Positions 17,820 through 28,004 of a DNA stretch of 64,000 nucleotides are shown in pieces (the stretch's first letter is position 1; each line of letters begins with the position of its first letter). The position numbers were made by a program, and so were the translations under genes. Under the pieces are notes generated by a model. It was given only the letters and a program-made list of their open reading frames with translations, made no database searches and was not told where the DNA came from. This stretch comes from Bin55 sp964511425 (GTDB lineage: Bacteria > Pseudomonadota > Gammaproteobacteria > Pseudomonadales > Azotimanducaceae), in NCBI GenBank assembly GCA_964511425.1, contig CAZEFI010000006.1, positions 1 through 64,000 on the forward strand. The letters are read 5' to 3'.

Positions 17820-18542
17820 GTGCTCCAAAAATTAAGCTCACAAATTGCTAACGCGATTAGATCTCGATCTATATTACCTAGGTTTCCCGACTCACTTTCG
17901 GTAACCGATGCGTACAAAGTACAGCATCAAGTCACCGTGAACCTTGGGATTGATTTAATTGTTGGAATTAAAGCAGGTCTTACATCCAAAGGGAGTCAGG
18001 AAGCGTTCGGTATTGCACATCCTGTACTGGGACGAATCTTCGAGTCGGGTCGATTGTTCTCTGAAACATCGTTTGTTACCATTCAAGGTGGATGTCTCGA
18101 ATGCGAAATCGGCGTATGTATCGATGCGTCTGGTGCCCCAATTTCATTGTGTCCTGTCATCGAATTGCCTCGTTTTGCATTCAACGAACCGACCGATGCA
18201 ATCGGTCCAAATTTGATTGCTAGTAATGTTGCAGCAGACCGCTATATCATCGGAGACTGCATGGAAATACCAAAATCCTTTGCCGCTCGTTCAGTGACGC
18301 TCCGACGAGATGGAGAAGTACTTTTTTCTGCAAGTCTTAGCGAACCCTTAGGTGGTCCGATGAATTCGCTTACATGGATGTTAGCTGAAGCGAATGTACG
18401 AGAGATTTCAATCCCTACCGAAGCACTCATGCTCACCGGAGCTTGCGGAGGCATCCATCCAGCGCTACCGGGTACTTATGTTGCCGACTATGGAAGTCTT
18501 GGTATTATTGAGTTCGAGATCAGCACTGACAAAAATGTGTAG
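17820..18542 (+). CDS. MhpD/FAH-family hydratase or decarboxylase-like protein
   Basis: Predicted cytoplasmic enzyme of the fumarylacetoacetase-like fold, closest in layout to 2-keto-4-pentenoate hydratase or 4-oxalocrotonate decarboxylase. With the GTG start at 17820 it has 240 aa and begins VLQKLSSQIANAIRSR, the usual family N-terminus; a TTG at 17796 would add 8 residues. Family features are DAYKVQHQV, VGIKAGLTSK, HPVLGRIFESG and CLECEIGVCI (metal-binding glutamates). The later part has EPLGGPMNSLTWM and LMLTGACGGIHPALPGTYVADYGSLG. It converges on hmgA (16-bp gap). A role in aromatic catabolism is suggested but not proven; it is not a typical fumarylacetoacetase. Confidence 0.83.
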   Translation: MLQKLSSQIANAIRSRSILPRFPDSLSVTDAYKVQHQVTVNLGIDLIVGIKAGLTSKGSQEAFGIAHPVLGRIFESGRLFSETSFVTIQGGCLECEIGVCIDASGAPISLCPVIELPRFAFNEPTDAIGPNLIASNVAADRYIIGDCMEIPKSFAARSVTLRRDGEVLFSASLSEPLGGPMNSLTWMLAEANVREISIPTEALMLTGACGGIHPALPGTYVADYGSLGIIEFEISTDKNV

Positions 18543-18558
18543 AAGGTGCCTAAGTCAA

Positions 18559-19671
18559 CTATGTACTTGCCCAGCTTTTAGAGTATCCTTCAATTTCGTA
18601 GTCAGTTGCGCTTACCATTAAAGGATCCCGGCAATCCAACATGACCGCGACCTCGTCAGTGTGTGTGTTGGGTTGCTCAAAAACCCGCTTTAACGCACCA
18701 GGATGTGGTCCGTGCGTTATGCCACCCGGATGATACGTCATCATGCCGGTATCGATGTGGTCACGACTGAAAAAATTACCCGCGTGAAAGAAAATCACTT
18801 CATCATAGTCTTCGTTGTTATGGAAGAACGGAACTTTAATTGCCGTCTTGTCTGTTTCAAATGGTCTGGGTACAAACGTACTCACCATAAATCGTTCGCT
18901 GACGAACGTCGCATGTGCGGACGGAGGTAAGTGGTATCGATGGCTGTTCACAGGCAAAATGTCGTCGACGTTAATTCGTACCGGAACTAAGTCCCCTGTC
19001 CACCCAATGGCGTCAAGTGGGTTGTAGGGATAGCCCATATTCGTGACTTTGTTGTGTTTCTTGATTCGTACGGTCCATGAGGATTCGTCTTGTTGAGCGC
19101 GAAAAACACTGTCCATCACGGGAGTGTCTAGCTTCGCTGGATCAAAAATCGCATGTGCCCCTAGCATGCCTTTGTCCGGAAGCGAGTATTGAGAATTCGT
19201 CGCCTCTACGAGCAATACGTTCATCGGTGCTTCATGCTCAACACGCCACATGGTACCTCTTGGTATCACTATGTAATCTCCCTTACAGATTGAGAGGTGG
19301 CCAAAGTCGCAGAAAAGATCGCCGTCGCCTGCGTGTACAAACATTAGGAGATCGCCATCTGCGTTTCTCGCTAACGACGACATCGACGTTGGCGTATTCC
19401 AAAGCAAAACTCGTACATGGGAGTTGTACAACACCTGCAAACTCTCCCATGGATCGTTGTTTTGCGGTACGTTTTGTAGATTGAAAGCTCGAGGTTGTAA
19501 CTCGCCTTCAATATGTGACCATCCCGTCGGTGGACGCTTGTGATATATACGAGAGGAGGGACCGGAGAACCCCTCTCTTCCTATTTCTCGTTCGAAAGTG
19601 CCTTCCGGTAAATCTCGATGTGCTTGTCTAGACGTTTCGCCTTGTTGCCAGGTTGCATTAAACGGTTTCAC
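18559..19671 (-). CDS. hmgA: Homogentisate 1,2-dioxygenase
   Basis: Iron(II) dioxygenase that opens the ring of homogentisate to maleylacetoacetate, the second oxygen-dependent step of tyrosine breakdown. It has 370 aa, shorter than the eukaryotic type but normal for the compact bacterial form. Metal-site regions are visible: FFHNNEDYDEVIFFHAGNF and the GGITHGPHPGALKR segment with the last histidine ligands. The N-terminal cupin half has GDGDLFCDFGHLSICKGDYIVIPRGT. The GTG start at 19671 lies 14 nt inside the hppD end, with AGAGGAG upstream, so the two are translationally coupled. No maleylacetoacetate isomerase is seen nearby. Confidence 0.93.
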   Translation of the reverse strand: MKPFNATWQQGETSRQAHRDLPEGTFEREIGREGFSGPSSRIYHKRPPTGWSHIEGELQPRAFNLQNVPQNNDPWESLQVLYNSHVRVLLWNTPTSMSSLARNADGDLLMFVHAGDGDLFCDFGHLSICKGDYIVIPRGTMWRVEHEAPMNVLLVEATNSQYSLPDKGMLGAHAIFDPAKLDTPVMDSVFRAQQDESSWTVRIKKHNKVTNMGYPYNPLDAIGWTGDLVPVRINVDDILPVNSHRYHLPPSAHATFVSERFMVSTFVPRPFETDKTAIKVPFFHNNEDYDEVIFFHAGNFFSRDHIDTGMMTYHPGGITHGPHPGALKRVFEQPNTHTDEVAVMLDCRDPLMVSATDYEIEGYSKSWAST

Positions 19672-20713
19672 TGAGTACTCCTCTTAGTTGCTGATCTCTC
19701 TCAATACTCTCAAACAACGCCTGAAAGTTTCCTTCGCCAAATCCTTGATTTCCACGTCGCTGAATAATCTCAAAAAAGATGGGACCGATCAAATCTACAG
19801 TAAAAATTTGTAGTAAGTACCCCGATTCAGGGGAACCGTCAAGCAGAATTTGGCGTTTACGCATCGCTTCGATATCTTCTCCATGACCTTTGACGCGATC
19901 ATTGAGCATTTCGTAGTAGGTATCCGGTGTTGACTGAAATTTAACACCCTTCGCGCGCAATACGTCTACTGCCTCGAATATGTTGTCGGTGTGTAGAGCG
20001 ATATGTTGAATTCCCTCACCGTTGTAGCGGTGCAAGAACTCTTCAATTTGCGATTTTTCATCAGCTGATTCGTTGAGAGGAATTCGAATTTTGCCACACG
20101 AGCTGGTCATGGCTTTAGATAACAGCCCGGTTTGAACACCTTGAATTTGAAAGTATTGTGCTTCATGAAATTCAAACACGTTTTCATAGAAATCTGCCAA
20201 TTTTGATAAATTTCCACGAAACAGGTTGTGGGTTAAGTGGTCGAGATAGGATAATGGTCCAGTCGCGTTGGAACACACGTCCTGTTCTAAAACGAAATCG
20301 ACATCATAAATCGTTTGATCGCCGTAGCGGTCAACCAAGTACAAATGGGAACCGCCAACACCTTCAAAAGCGGGAATCGCTAGTTCCATAGGTCCGACCA
20401 ATGTCGAGACTCGTTTCGCACCACGTTCCGTAGCCAATTTGGTCGCATGTTGCGCGTCTTTGACCCGAATCGCAAAAGCATTTGCCGAATCCCCGTGTGC
20501 TTTAGCGAAATCGTGCGGTTGACCTTCCGATTCAGCGTTAATCAAAAAGTGAATGTCGTTTTGTTTGTAAAGTAAGACATTTTTGGAACGGTGGTTTCCC
20601 ACATGACTAAAACCAAGTTTGGTAAAGGTATCTTGTAAGCCTTCTGGATTTTCACATGCAAACTCGACAAATTCAAAACCGTCGGTCCCCATGCTGTCTC
20701 GTCTTATCGACAT
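19658..20713 (-). CDS. hppD: 4-hydroxyphenylpyruvate dioxygenase
   Basis: Non-haem iron enzyme converting 4-hydroxyphenylpyruvate to homogentisate, 351 aa, the expected length. Two vicinal-oxygen-chelate domains are present. Iron ligands are in the second: LDHLTHNL (about residue 155), GIQHIALHT (about 233) and PIFFEIIQRRGNQGFGEGNF (about 313), which also holds the family C-terminal signature. The ATG has GGAGAG at a good distance. It is the first gene of a two-gene hppD-hmgA unit, with the MarR regulator divergent 42 bp away. Confidence 0.96.
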   Translation of the reverse strand: MSIRRDSMGTDGFEFVEFACENPEGLQDTFTKLGFSHVGNHRSKNVLLYKQNDIHFLINAESEGQPHDFAKAHGDSANAFAIRVKDAQHATKLATERGAKRVSTLVGPMELAIPAFEGVGGSHLYLVDRYGDQTIYDVDFVLEQDVCSNATGPLSYLDHLTHNLFRGNLSKLADFYENVFEFHEAQYFQIQGVQTGLLSKAMTSSCGKIRIPLNESADEKSQIEEFLHRYNGEGIQHIALHTDNIFEAVDVLRAKGVKFQSTPDTYYEMLNDRVKGHGEDIEAMRKRQILLDGSPESGYLLQIFTVDLIGPIFFEIIQRRGNQGFGEGNFQALFESIERDQQLRGVLSETV

Positions 20714-20727
20714 AATTTACTCTCCAA

Positions 20728-20754
20728 ATATAGTTTCATTATTATATAGTTTCA
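20728..20754. promoter_or_regulatory. Direct repeats in the 42-bp hppD/marR divergent promoter
   Basis: Two exact copies of ATATAGTTTCA (20728-20738 and 20744-20754) start 16 bp apart and fill most of the 42-bp gap between the two starts. The second copy abuts the MarR ATG. Such a placement would let a repressor occlude both promoters. MarR proteins normally bind inverted repeats, so the sites could belong to another factor. The plus-strand sequence also offers TATTAT-like -10 elements, and no Shine-Dalgarno precedes the MarR ATG, which hints at a leaderless mRNA. Confidence 0.5.
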
Positions 20755-20755
20755 A

Positions 20756-21229
20756 ATGGAACAAAGTTCAAGTTTGCAGTTGCAAAAGTTTATGCCGTAC
20801 AGACTGTCGGTGTTATCCAACAACGTTAGCTCGTTATTAGCGTCGTTATACACGGAAAAATTTGGCATATCAATACCCGAGTGGAGAACGATGGCCGTAT
20901 TAGGTGAGGAACCTGGACTCACGAGTACTCAAATCGCGTCTCGTGTAGCTATGGATAAAGTAGCGGTGACGCGGGCGGTTCAGAATTTGATCGAAAAACA
21001 GTTGGTCCGACGCAGTTCATCACAGGTGGACGGGCGAGTCTCTTATCTAAATCTGACGCAAGCGGGTCAGCGGGTGTATGACGACGTAGTACCGATGGCA
21101 CTAAGCATCGAACGAGAAATTATGGGCGCACTGGCACCGAAAGAAAAGAGCTATTGGGACGATATGCTATCCAAAATGGAACATCGCGTCGACTCCCTTC
21201 GCAGAGAATTATTCGTTCTCGACAAATGA
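20756..21229 (+). CDS. MarR family transcriptional regulator of tyrosine catabolism
   Basis: Winged-helix regulator of 157 aa. The N-terminal dimerisation helix LQKFMPYRLSVLSNNVSSLL is followed by EWRTMAVLGEEPGLTSTQIASRVAMDKVAVTRAVQNLIEKQLVRR (recognition helix around MDKVAVTRAV, about residues 64-73) and a wing with RRSSSQVDGRVSYLNLT. The sequence type FMPYRLSVLSN is typical of MarR regulators found beside aromatic-degradation genes. It is divergent from hppD with only 42 bp between, so it probably controls hppD-hmgA and itself, responding to homogentisate or hydroxyphenylpyruvate (inference). The ATG has no Shine-Dalgarno. Confidence 0.88.
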   Translation: MEQSSSLQLQKFMPYRLSVLSNNVSSLLASLYTEKFGISIPEWRTMAVLGEEPGLTSTQIASRVAMDKVAVTRAVQNLIEKQLVRRSSSQVDGRVSYLNLTQAGQRVYDDVVPMALSIEREIMGALAPKEKSYWDDMLSKMEHRVDSLRRELFVLDK

Positions 21230-21272
21230 TTCGGTAGTACTACGCGCTGTAGCCCTCGCTTCCTGATTTCGT

Positions 21273-24200
21273 TTAAAGTACCGAAGTTTCTAAGGCAGCC
21301 ATTGCTGCTTCAAGTTCTTCCACGCGCCTTCGCACTTCAATCAGGTACGATTCGTCTCCTTCGATTTCTCCGATTTTCTCAAGCTCGTATAGCACAGAAA
21401 GTCCCGCGTGTTCGATTGAAATCAAGCTAGCAGTACCAAAAGCTACTGCAGATGTTTCGGTCTCTCGTAAGGTCTGTAAAAACGGTACCAATTGATCGTT
21501 ACTGAAAAATTCATGAACGATCCCTTCCGCTAACAGAGCTGGTAGAAGTGGAAAGTCTGTTTCAGTTGCTAATATCGCTACGGGATGAAGATCATTACGT
21601 GTCAAACTGTCTATGTTTTCTCGAACAAATTCATTCATTTTCAAGGCAATCTTTCGCAATTCCATCGTGTTACCGCGTTGGTCGTATTCATATGCGATCA
21701 CACTCAGCACGTCTATGAGTTTTTGTTTATGCATTGACTCATCGTTTAACCAACCCGTAAGCTCAGACGAAAGTGCTTCCATCCAATCGGCGTTGTCGTA
21801 ATCTAACAACAGATCGAAACTTTGGAATACGAGATCGACAGCTGATGGGGCATTTGTTTCGTATAAGCTAAACCTGCTAATACCAGGTATCGAAATACCT
21901 GTAATAGAGGTATAACTGTCGATCGCAGCCTGAACTCGATAGTATGGTGGCGGAACGTAGACTATTGAACTTGTTGATCTCGCTTCCAGACCCGAAAATT
22001 CTTTGGACGCCTCCACCTGTGCGGTCTCAAACAAAGGTTTAACGTACTCCAGTGCTTGTTCCCATTGACCTGATCTCCCGTAAATAGATGCTATGTGGAT
22101 AAGGGGTAAAGCTTCATAACCTTGAAGGAGACGATTACTTTGCGGGAACGTCAACAACTCGTTCAAACTAGGACTGAGCTTCTGTGCTATGGGAATGATT
22201 TCTTCAACGGGATACACTTTGGCGAGAAGCTCAAGAATTACTATATCGCCAAAATAGGAAGATTCTGGACGATCGTCGTACCGGCGTAGGAGCGGTAATA
22301 TGCTGTGGACAAAATCGCGACTGTGCTCACGAGGCATCAACTCTACGACATCGTCAACAATCGTACTAACGTCTACGTGTCCACTCGACTCCGTCATGCT
22401 GATGAAACGCACGTTGTTGAAGTCTCCAAACTTGGCAATGCTTGTAACCAACAACTTGTAATATTGGAGGGCGTTCTCCCAGTCCTCCAGTCTACTGTAG
22501 AACTGTGCTATATTCAAAATTTGCGAATTCGTGTAGCCGGATAAGCTCTCTGTCCAATTGAAGAACGCAGTCTGCAGCTCTTCAGTGAGTTCTTGATTGA
22601 CTTCGTTCGACAGGAACATCCACAAAGTAAACTCGTGGTCGTCCGCATTGTTCGAAAGCACTTCTTCGGTGAGTTCAGCTAAGCGGATGTCTAAGTCTTC
22701 TTGGTGATGAGCATAAGCACGTGCAACAAGCTCATACCATTGAGGCGAGCTTCTTCTGATCCAGGGGTCTTGAGATCGGATGAGCACCTCCAGTTCGCTG
22801 CCAATCGAAAACTCTTTGATAGTCTTGTCAATGAGCTTTTCTGGTTCCCCGCTAGTGTCTTCTGTTTCCTGTTCAACGTAGCTTGCGAAAGAACTGACAG
22901 AACCGCCACTTGGAAAAACGACGTATCGATATAGTGAGTAACGGTCGACCTCGGTTTGGTCCGCTGGCCAATTCATAAACGTTCTCAGTGCGTTGCCGAT
23001 GTAAGAAAACGGATCTTGGTTAAGATTTTGAAGGTTTATGTTCCGCCAGAAGTGTCGTACCACATTCGCGACTTCGGTGTTCGTATTTTCCGGTCCCATG
23101 AGTGCTAATTCACCAGCCGCTCGGCTCACGTTTTTAGGTAATCCTAAATTGAGTCGAGCACTGTCGTTCTGTTCTGGTTCGATAGCGCGAATCATGTGCA
23201 GTATGGCATCAGGATGAGCGATATTAAGGTTGGGAGACTCGTCGTTGCGAGCAAGAATGTCATCCATGACTTCTTGGTAGCGAAGATCATCCCCGCCATC
23301 CTGTGCGATGGTGAGAGCAGTGTCGTAATGTTCCTGTTTTTTACTCCAAATAAAGTATGCGGCTCTTAGCGGTTCAATGGTTTTATCCCTTTCGTAGTTT
23401 TCGCGAAGTAGCCGTGTGATTTTCGTCTTTTCTTGAAAGTCTCGACCGATGATGTATTGCAACAAAGTCATTCGGCGAGATTCGTCGTCTGGGAAACAAG
23501 AAGTCAGACTTCGCATAACTGCTTCGGTATCCACGACTGGTGCTTCCTCTATACCATAGATATTTAGGTAATCTCCGCGTTCGTCAAGAAAAGCCGCTTG
23601 CTCTTCGGTAGGACAATCCCCGTCGATCATATTCTCTAGCATCTGTAGTATTTCGTCAGAATACCCCTCGTCGACTACCCGTTGAATGTAATATTGATCA
23701 CGGAGTTCACTCTCAATCAGTGTTTTGAACGCATCAAGCTTCGAACCTTCAAAGTAGTCTGTGAGCATACTATCTACATCAATCGCTAATTCGGTCTTTA
23801 CCGAAACTGCATTTACGATATCTCGTAATACTTCTAAGTTGGAGATTTCAATATCAAAGTCGAGGATAAATGGGTATACATAGTTCAGTGCGAATTCCTC
23901 TTGAAAGTCGATCTGATTGACGAAATTAATTGCTAGCTCACTCAACCAATCTCGTTGGCTACTATTGAATTTCTTTTTAAGAAGGTCCTGAAAAATGGAG
24001 GACTGTTGGTTTATACGAACGAATTGTGGTGTGCTCGTGTCCTCAGGTTGTTCCATTGTATGTTCAAGATATACTAGGAGCTCTTCGGGCTCATCTCGCA
24101 GTGCCAAGTACGCCCAAATACTCGAATCCGCTGGATAGTAACCTTCGACATACCGTCGAACTTCCTCATCATCGAGGATAGCCATGAAATCTTGGATAGT

Positions 24201-27200
24201 CTCAAATATTGGGCCGTAGCTTTCCTCCAGAACCGCTAAGAATTCAGGGTCTTGAACAATTGTTTGTACTAAACGTATTGGTTCATCAGTTAGTTCTAAT
24301 ACTGCAGAAGACACTAACCGTGCGTATTCTCGGTCATCTAACACCACTTTCGCATAGCGAACAGCACTTTGAATCGCGCCTTCATTTACCCAATCTTGAA
24401 AGATATCTGAGACTGGCTTAGGTGGTTCTGTAAGGTTGAGTAATCGAGTAAACGTTTCCACATCTCGACTTTCAATCGCGGCAGCCAACTCCTCGCTTAA
24501 CACATCTGTCTGATCATCTGTTTCTTCCTGAAACACTGCAGGTAGCATATCTCGGAGTTGCGGTACCATGCGAATTCCGAAATGGTTATACTGCCTAGTG
24601 AGATGGTTTGAGAATTGTCGAACAGTTCGAAAACTGTCGTAGTATTCGTGGTCTTCTTCAACTTCATCTAGACTTTGAAGTTCTTCGAGTACATCTATCG
24701 GTGGCGAATTCGCTAGAAATACTGCAGCAAGTTCCAGATCCATGTCATTCACGATGTCGGGTCGATCCAACGCACCGCACAATCGTCGGATAAACTGACA
24801 AAGATAGTTGAGTTGGGAGTAACGAGATAGCGGAAGTTCTTCACCCTCTGCACGTAAATTTTCGACGTTACTGAGAACGCGCCGAAATACTGTACGAATC
24901 TTTTCAAAGTTAGTCTCCGACATCGCGTCGTTATGTGGCCAAGTTGATATCACTCCTTGTGCGTATGCTTCGTAGTAAGTCGTGTAGTCTCGATTTACGC
25001 TAGTATTTCGCGATCCGGCAAAAATATAGCTCGGCCGGCGGATTCTTCCCGGATTCACTTGAGGGGCATCGGTATGAAGTTTTTCCGGCTGACTCTGAAG
25101 GACGTTCAACATGCCATTAAGATAGAGTGTGTTCGCTACGTCGTACTGAAAGTTCGCTTCTCGAAGAACACCAGTTTTGATGAGTAACGTATTGTTATCT
25201 TGATTCAAGGACAGGGCATGGCTGTAGAATGACAACGCTTGCTTCGTATGCCCTGCCTCTTGGAAGAGATCCGCTTTGGTTTGATTCACATCCAGATCGC
25301 CGGTGATATCTCGTATCAAATCGAGTGATTTCTCAGCTCCAAGCGTATCGTCTCTTTCTAATAGAGTTTTCGCGAGAGAAATATAAACCTCTGGCGGTAA
25401 TGCCTGACGCAAACCGATGAGTCGTCGACCGTAGACTAATTGTCGCTCGGGATCGCCCCTTTTAGCGGTGAAGGCAAAAAATCCTGCGTCTTCGGTTGCC
25501 ATCGTGACTAACTCGCGCAACACCGATAACCGGCGAATTCCCGCTTGTGAGATCGAATTTTCAATCGCGACAAACTCCGCCTCGGTGTCTAATGTCTCTG
25601 TTGCAATTTCGCCAAGCAACGTATACAGATAAAAGCGGTCTTCTGTTCGAGTAATACGCTCCAAAATAATTCGATGAGCCCACCGGAACTTGGCTTGATG
25701 TTGTCGGGGTAGTCGAAATCCGAAGCGATTCTGCCCAATCATGTTCAGAATTCCGTCGATAGCAACCACAAATTCGTTGTCGTTCTTAGCGTGTTCGGCT
25801 ACGTACTGAAACACGGCGACTGCTTCGTCTGTCCGATTAGATTCCTTAAGGAGTTCACCCATTAGCAATAGGTTATCACTATGTTGGGGTTGATGAATAA
25901 GTGCTAATCGATAACTTTCGATCGCCTTCTCAGTAAACCCACTCATCGATAGGACGCTAGCTTCAAACTCTCCCGTAACTGCTTCTTCGTCGTATTTCTT
26001 CAACTCTTCTAGCCAATGAAGAATGTCTTCAAGTTTCTCATCACTGCTTTCTACTTGATTGAATGCGACCATGTTCAATACGATGTTTTGAATGTGTTCA
26101 AGCCGATTCTCTGGATCGATTTCCTCTAGCTTTCGAAGAACGGTGTCGTACTTGTCAAATTCGTTCAATTGCACGTAGATGGAACCCAACTGTCTGAACT
26201 TCTCTACTTCGGACATCTCCGAATACGCTGCAAATTCTTCGACGACTTCTGCCGCGGTAAACGAGTCTCCAATTTCGGTGTAAATGCGTACGAGTAGATT
26301 AATCTCATTTCGATCAGCCGTACGATCCCAAAGCTTGTCCTCCAATTCGATCGCGAGATCAGCAAGCACGTTCAATTCTGCAGCGATCAGGAGAAATTGA
26401 CTTTCTGCAAAGCTCCGTCGCGCGGGGGCTCGTTCGGCGAGCCAAATTTCTTGCCATAGCTGTAGCGATTCTTCTTTGTTCCCATTAACGCTGTGAAGCC
26501 ATGCTAAGCGCATGCGATCATCGTATCCTAAAGGCTCACCTGTAGTTTCCTCCAGTTTGGTAAAAATCGCTAACGCATTCTCGTACTTTTGCAGTCGTTC
26601 AAATCCATCTGCGACTATACGTAGATCTCCAGAGTCTTCCGGTAAATCTTCGAGTAATACGTTCAATGCTTCTGTTGCTTCGTTGTAGCGTCCCTTACCA
26701 TAGTGAGTTTCGAAAAGAAAAATCTGACCAGTAGTAGAAGGTCCGTGCGTGTCAGCATGTCGTTTGATCATTTCGAGGCTTTCAGTTTCAAAACCCATTT
26801 GGTTCATATAACGCCCAGCGTGGGTCAAAACATCAATGTCGGAACTATTGTTTTCTTGCAATTTACGCCACACTTCCCAGGACATTTCGCGTTCTGCGAT
26901 GCTGATGTAGTGTGAGGCTAACCCTGAGTACCAGAGTACGACATTCGGTTCCTCGTCAATGAGGCGTTCGTACTCCTGAATCATTTCTTCTGTACGTTTA
27001 GAGATGTCGTATATTTGCAATAAGCGATACCGTGCGTCAATATCGTCCGTTTCGTGTTCAATAGTGTGATACAGTGCAATGGCATCGTCGTAAAGCTCCA
27101 GATCAATGAGTAGATCTATTTGTAAATCAATCAGGTCTCGATCTTTGTCTTCATAGACTCGCAGTATCTCAAGTAATTCCTCAAGCTTCTCTTGCTTGCG

Positions 27201-28004
27201 GTAAGTTTCGTCGACTAAGGTCAGGGCGTACAGGCCGTCAAACCGTGTTGCTGAGTTTTGGTAAGCGATCCAGGAATAGGTTTCTGCAGTTTCAAAGTCT
27301 TCCGACGTCAGTCCCCATTCGGTGAGTCGGAGGAGCTGCCGGAAATAGTGCTTGGACTCTGGGTCAGGACGATACAGTTCAATCGCTTTCGAAGGCTGAC
27401 CTAAGATGGCCAACGTTAGCGCGGCCCGATTTTTGAACTCTTGATTCTGTTGTTGCGCTAAGGCGTACAAGTCATCCACGTTGGTGGTGTTCACCCCAAT
27501 CATCGCTAGGCGAATTCGAATGAACTCGCGTTCATCATCCAGTTCGGTTGACTCCAAGGTCTTGTTGTACCACTCAATCGCGTCGCGCTCTTCGCCTTGC
27601 GCGTCAAGCAAACGTGCTTTAAGAAGAGTTCCATCGGTTGTTTCGTGCAAAACGAGGGCTTGGTCTACCGCTTGAATTGCTTCTTCAAAATTTCCATATC
27701 TCCAATACAAGTGCCCGATGCTCAAAAATGACTTCGCTCGATACGCGTTGGTGTTGTTTTCGTCCTCGGCGATCAAGGTGAGCGCAGCAACAGGTTCGTC
27801 AATGCTCCGATTTGTTTTTATTGCATCGGTGTACACTGTGTCGATGAGCAACAAAGATAATCGGTCTGGTTTCGCATTGTCTTCTGTCAATTCATTTATA
27901 GGCGCACCAAGGGTAACACTACACAGGCTGACGCCAAGGATTGCTATCAAAATTTGGACGTAATGAGAAAATAGCTTAAGTTTCTGAGGCTGCATGAAAA
28001 TCAC
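21273..28004 (-). CDS. Giant exported TPR-repeat protein, paralog 3
   Basis: Very large secreted helical-repeat protein, 2,243 aa from the GTG at 28004; an ATG three codons later (27995) is a better start. A signal peptide (ILIAILGVSLCSVTLGA, cleavage after LGA) sends it to the periplasm. TPR-like helix pairs are dense in the first 1,050 residues (FLSIGHLYWRYGNFEEAIQAVDQAL, ALTLAILGQPSKAIELY, AVAVFQYVAEHA). About 80 per cent of residues in the conserved block around EASVLSMSGFTE match the other two giants. The second half diverges but keeps anchors such as VVRHFWRNINLQNLNQDP and ends LETSVL. No catalytic motif is visible. It follows a probable terminator (28122-28145), so it may be a separate transcription unit. 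Confidence 0.85.
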   Translation of the reverse strand: MIFMQPQKLKLFSHYVQILIAILGVSLCSVTLGAPINELTEDNAKPDRLSLLLIDTVYTDAIKTNRSIDEPVAALTLIAEDENNTNAYRAKSFLSIGHLYWRYGNFEEAIQAVDQALVLHETTDGTLLKARLLDAQGEERDAIEWYNKTLESTELDDEREFIRIRLAMIGVNTTNVDDLYALAQQQNQEFKNRAALTLAILGQPSKAIELYRPDPESKHYFRQLLRLTEWGLTSEDFETAETYSWIAYQNSATRFDGLYALTLVDETYRKQEKLEELLEILRVYEDKDRDLIDLQIDLLIDLELYDDAIALYHTIEHETDDIDARYRLLQIYDISKRTEEMIQEYERLIDEEPNVVLWYSGLASHYISIAEREMSWEVWRKLQENNSSDIDVLTHAGRYMNQMGFETESLEMIKRHADTHGPSTTGQIFLFETHYGKGRYNEATEALNVLLEDLPEDSGDLRIVADGFERLQKYENALAIFTKLEETTGEPLGYDDRMRLAWLHSVNGNKEESLQLWQEIWLAERAPARRSFAESQFLLIAAELNVLADLAIELEDKLWDRTADRNEINLLVRIYTEIGDSFTAAEVVEEFAAYSEMSEVEKFRQLGSIYVQLNEFDKYDTVLRKLEEIDPENRLEHIQNIVLNMVAFNQVESSDEKLEDILHWLEELKKYDEEAVTGEFEASVLSMSGFTEKAIESYRLALIHQPQHSDNLLLMGELLKESNRTDEAVAVFQYVAEHAKNDNEFVVAIDGILNMIGQNRFGFRLPRQHQAKFRWAHRIILERITRTEDRFYLYTLLGEIATETLDTEAEFVAIENSISQAGIRRLSVLRELVTMATEDAGFFAFTAKRGDPERQLVYGRRLIGLRQALPPEVYISLAKTLLERDDTLGAEKSLDLIRDITGDLDVNQTKADLFQEAGHTKQALSFYSHALSLNQDNNTLLIKTGVLREANFQYDVANTLYLNGMLNVLQSQPEKLHTDAPQVNPGRIRRPSYIFAGSRNTSVNRDYTTYYEAYAQGVISTWPHNDAMSETNFEKIRTVFRRVLSNVENLRAEGEELPLSRYSQLNYLCQFIRRLCGALDRPDIVNDMDLELAAVFLANSPPIDVLEELQSLDEVEEDHEYYDSFRTVRQFSNHLTRQYNHFGIRMVPQLRDMLPAVFQEETDDQTDVLSEELAAAIESRDVETFTRLLNLTEPPKPVSDIFQDWVNEGAIQSAVRYAKVVLDDREYARLVSSAVLELTDEPIRLVQTIVQDPEFLAVLEESYGPIFETIQDFMAILDDEEVRRYVEGYYPADSSIWAYLALRDEPEELLVYLEHTMEQPEDTSTPQFVRINQQSSIFQDLLKKKFNSSQRDWLSELAINFVNQIDFQEEFALNYVYPFILDFDIEISNLEVLRDIVNAVSVKTELAIDVDSMLTDYFEGSKLDAFKTLIESELRDQYYIQRVVDEGYSDEILQMLENMIDGDCPTEEQAAFLDERGDYLNIYGIEEAPVVDTEAVMRSLTSCFPDDESRRMTLLQYIIGRDFQEKTKITRLLRENYERDKTIEPLRAAYFIWSKKQEHYDTALTIAQDGGDDLRYQEVMDDILARNDESPNLNIAHPDAILHMIRAIEPEQNDSARLNLGLPKNVSRAAGELALMGPENTNTEVANVVRHFWRNINLQNLNQDPFSYIGNALRTFMNWPADQTEVDRYSLYRYVVFPSGGSVSSFASYVEQETEDTSGEPEKLIDKTIKEFSIGSELEVLIRSQDPWIRRSSPQWYELVARAYAHHQEDLDIRLAELTEEVLSNNADDHEFTLWMFLSNEVNQELTEELQTAFFNWTESLSGYTNSQILNIAQFYSRLEDWENALQYYKLLVTSIAKFGDFNNVRFISMTESSGHVDVSTIVDDVVELMPREHSRDFVHSILPLLRRYDDRPESSYFGDIVILELLAKVYPVEEIIPIAQKLSPSLNELLTFPQSNRLLQGYEALPLIHIASIYGRSGQWEQALEYVKPLFETAQVEASKEFSGLEARSTSSIVYVPPPYYRVQAAIDSYTSITGISIPGISRFSLYETNAPSAVDLVFQSFDLLLDYDNADWMEALSSELTGWLNDESMHKQKLIDVLSVIAYEYDQRGNTMELRKIALKMNEFVRENIDSLTRNDLHPVAILATETDFPLLPALLAEGIVHEFFSNDQLVPFLQTLRETETSAVAFGTASLISIEHAGLSVLYELEKIGEIEGDESYLIEVRRRVEELEAAMAALETSVL

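Noticed and set aside
17509..17841. 110-codon minus-strand frame in the gap before the MhpD-like gene
   Set aside because: It overlaps the MhpD start, has no domain or Shine-Dalgarno, and its composition does not look protein-like.
21234..21243. Palindrome GTAGTACTAC between marR and giant TPR gene 3
   Set aside because: Only 10 bp, with no loop, no T-run and no second copy; likely chance.
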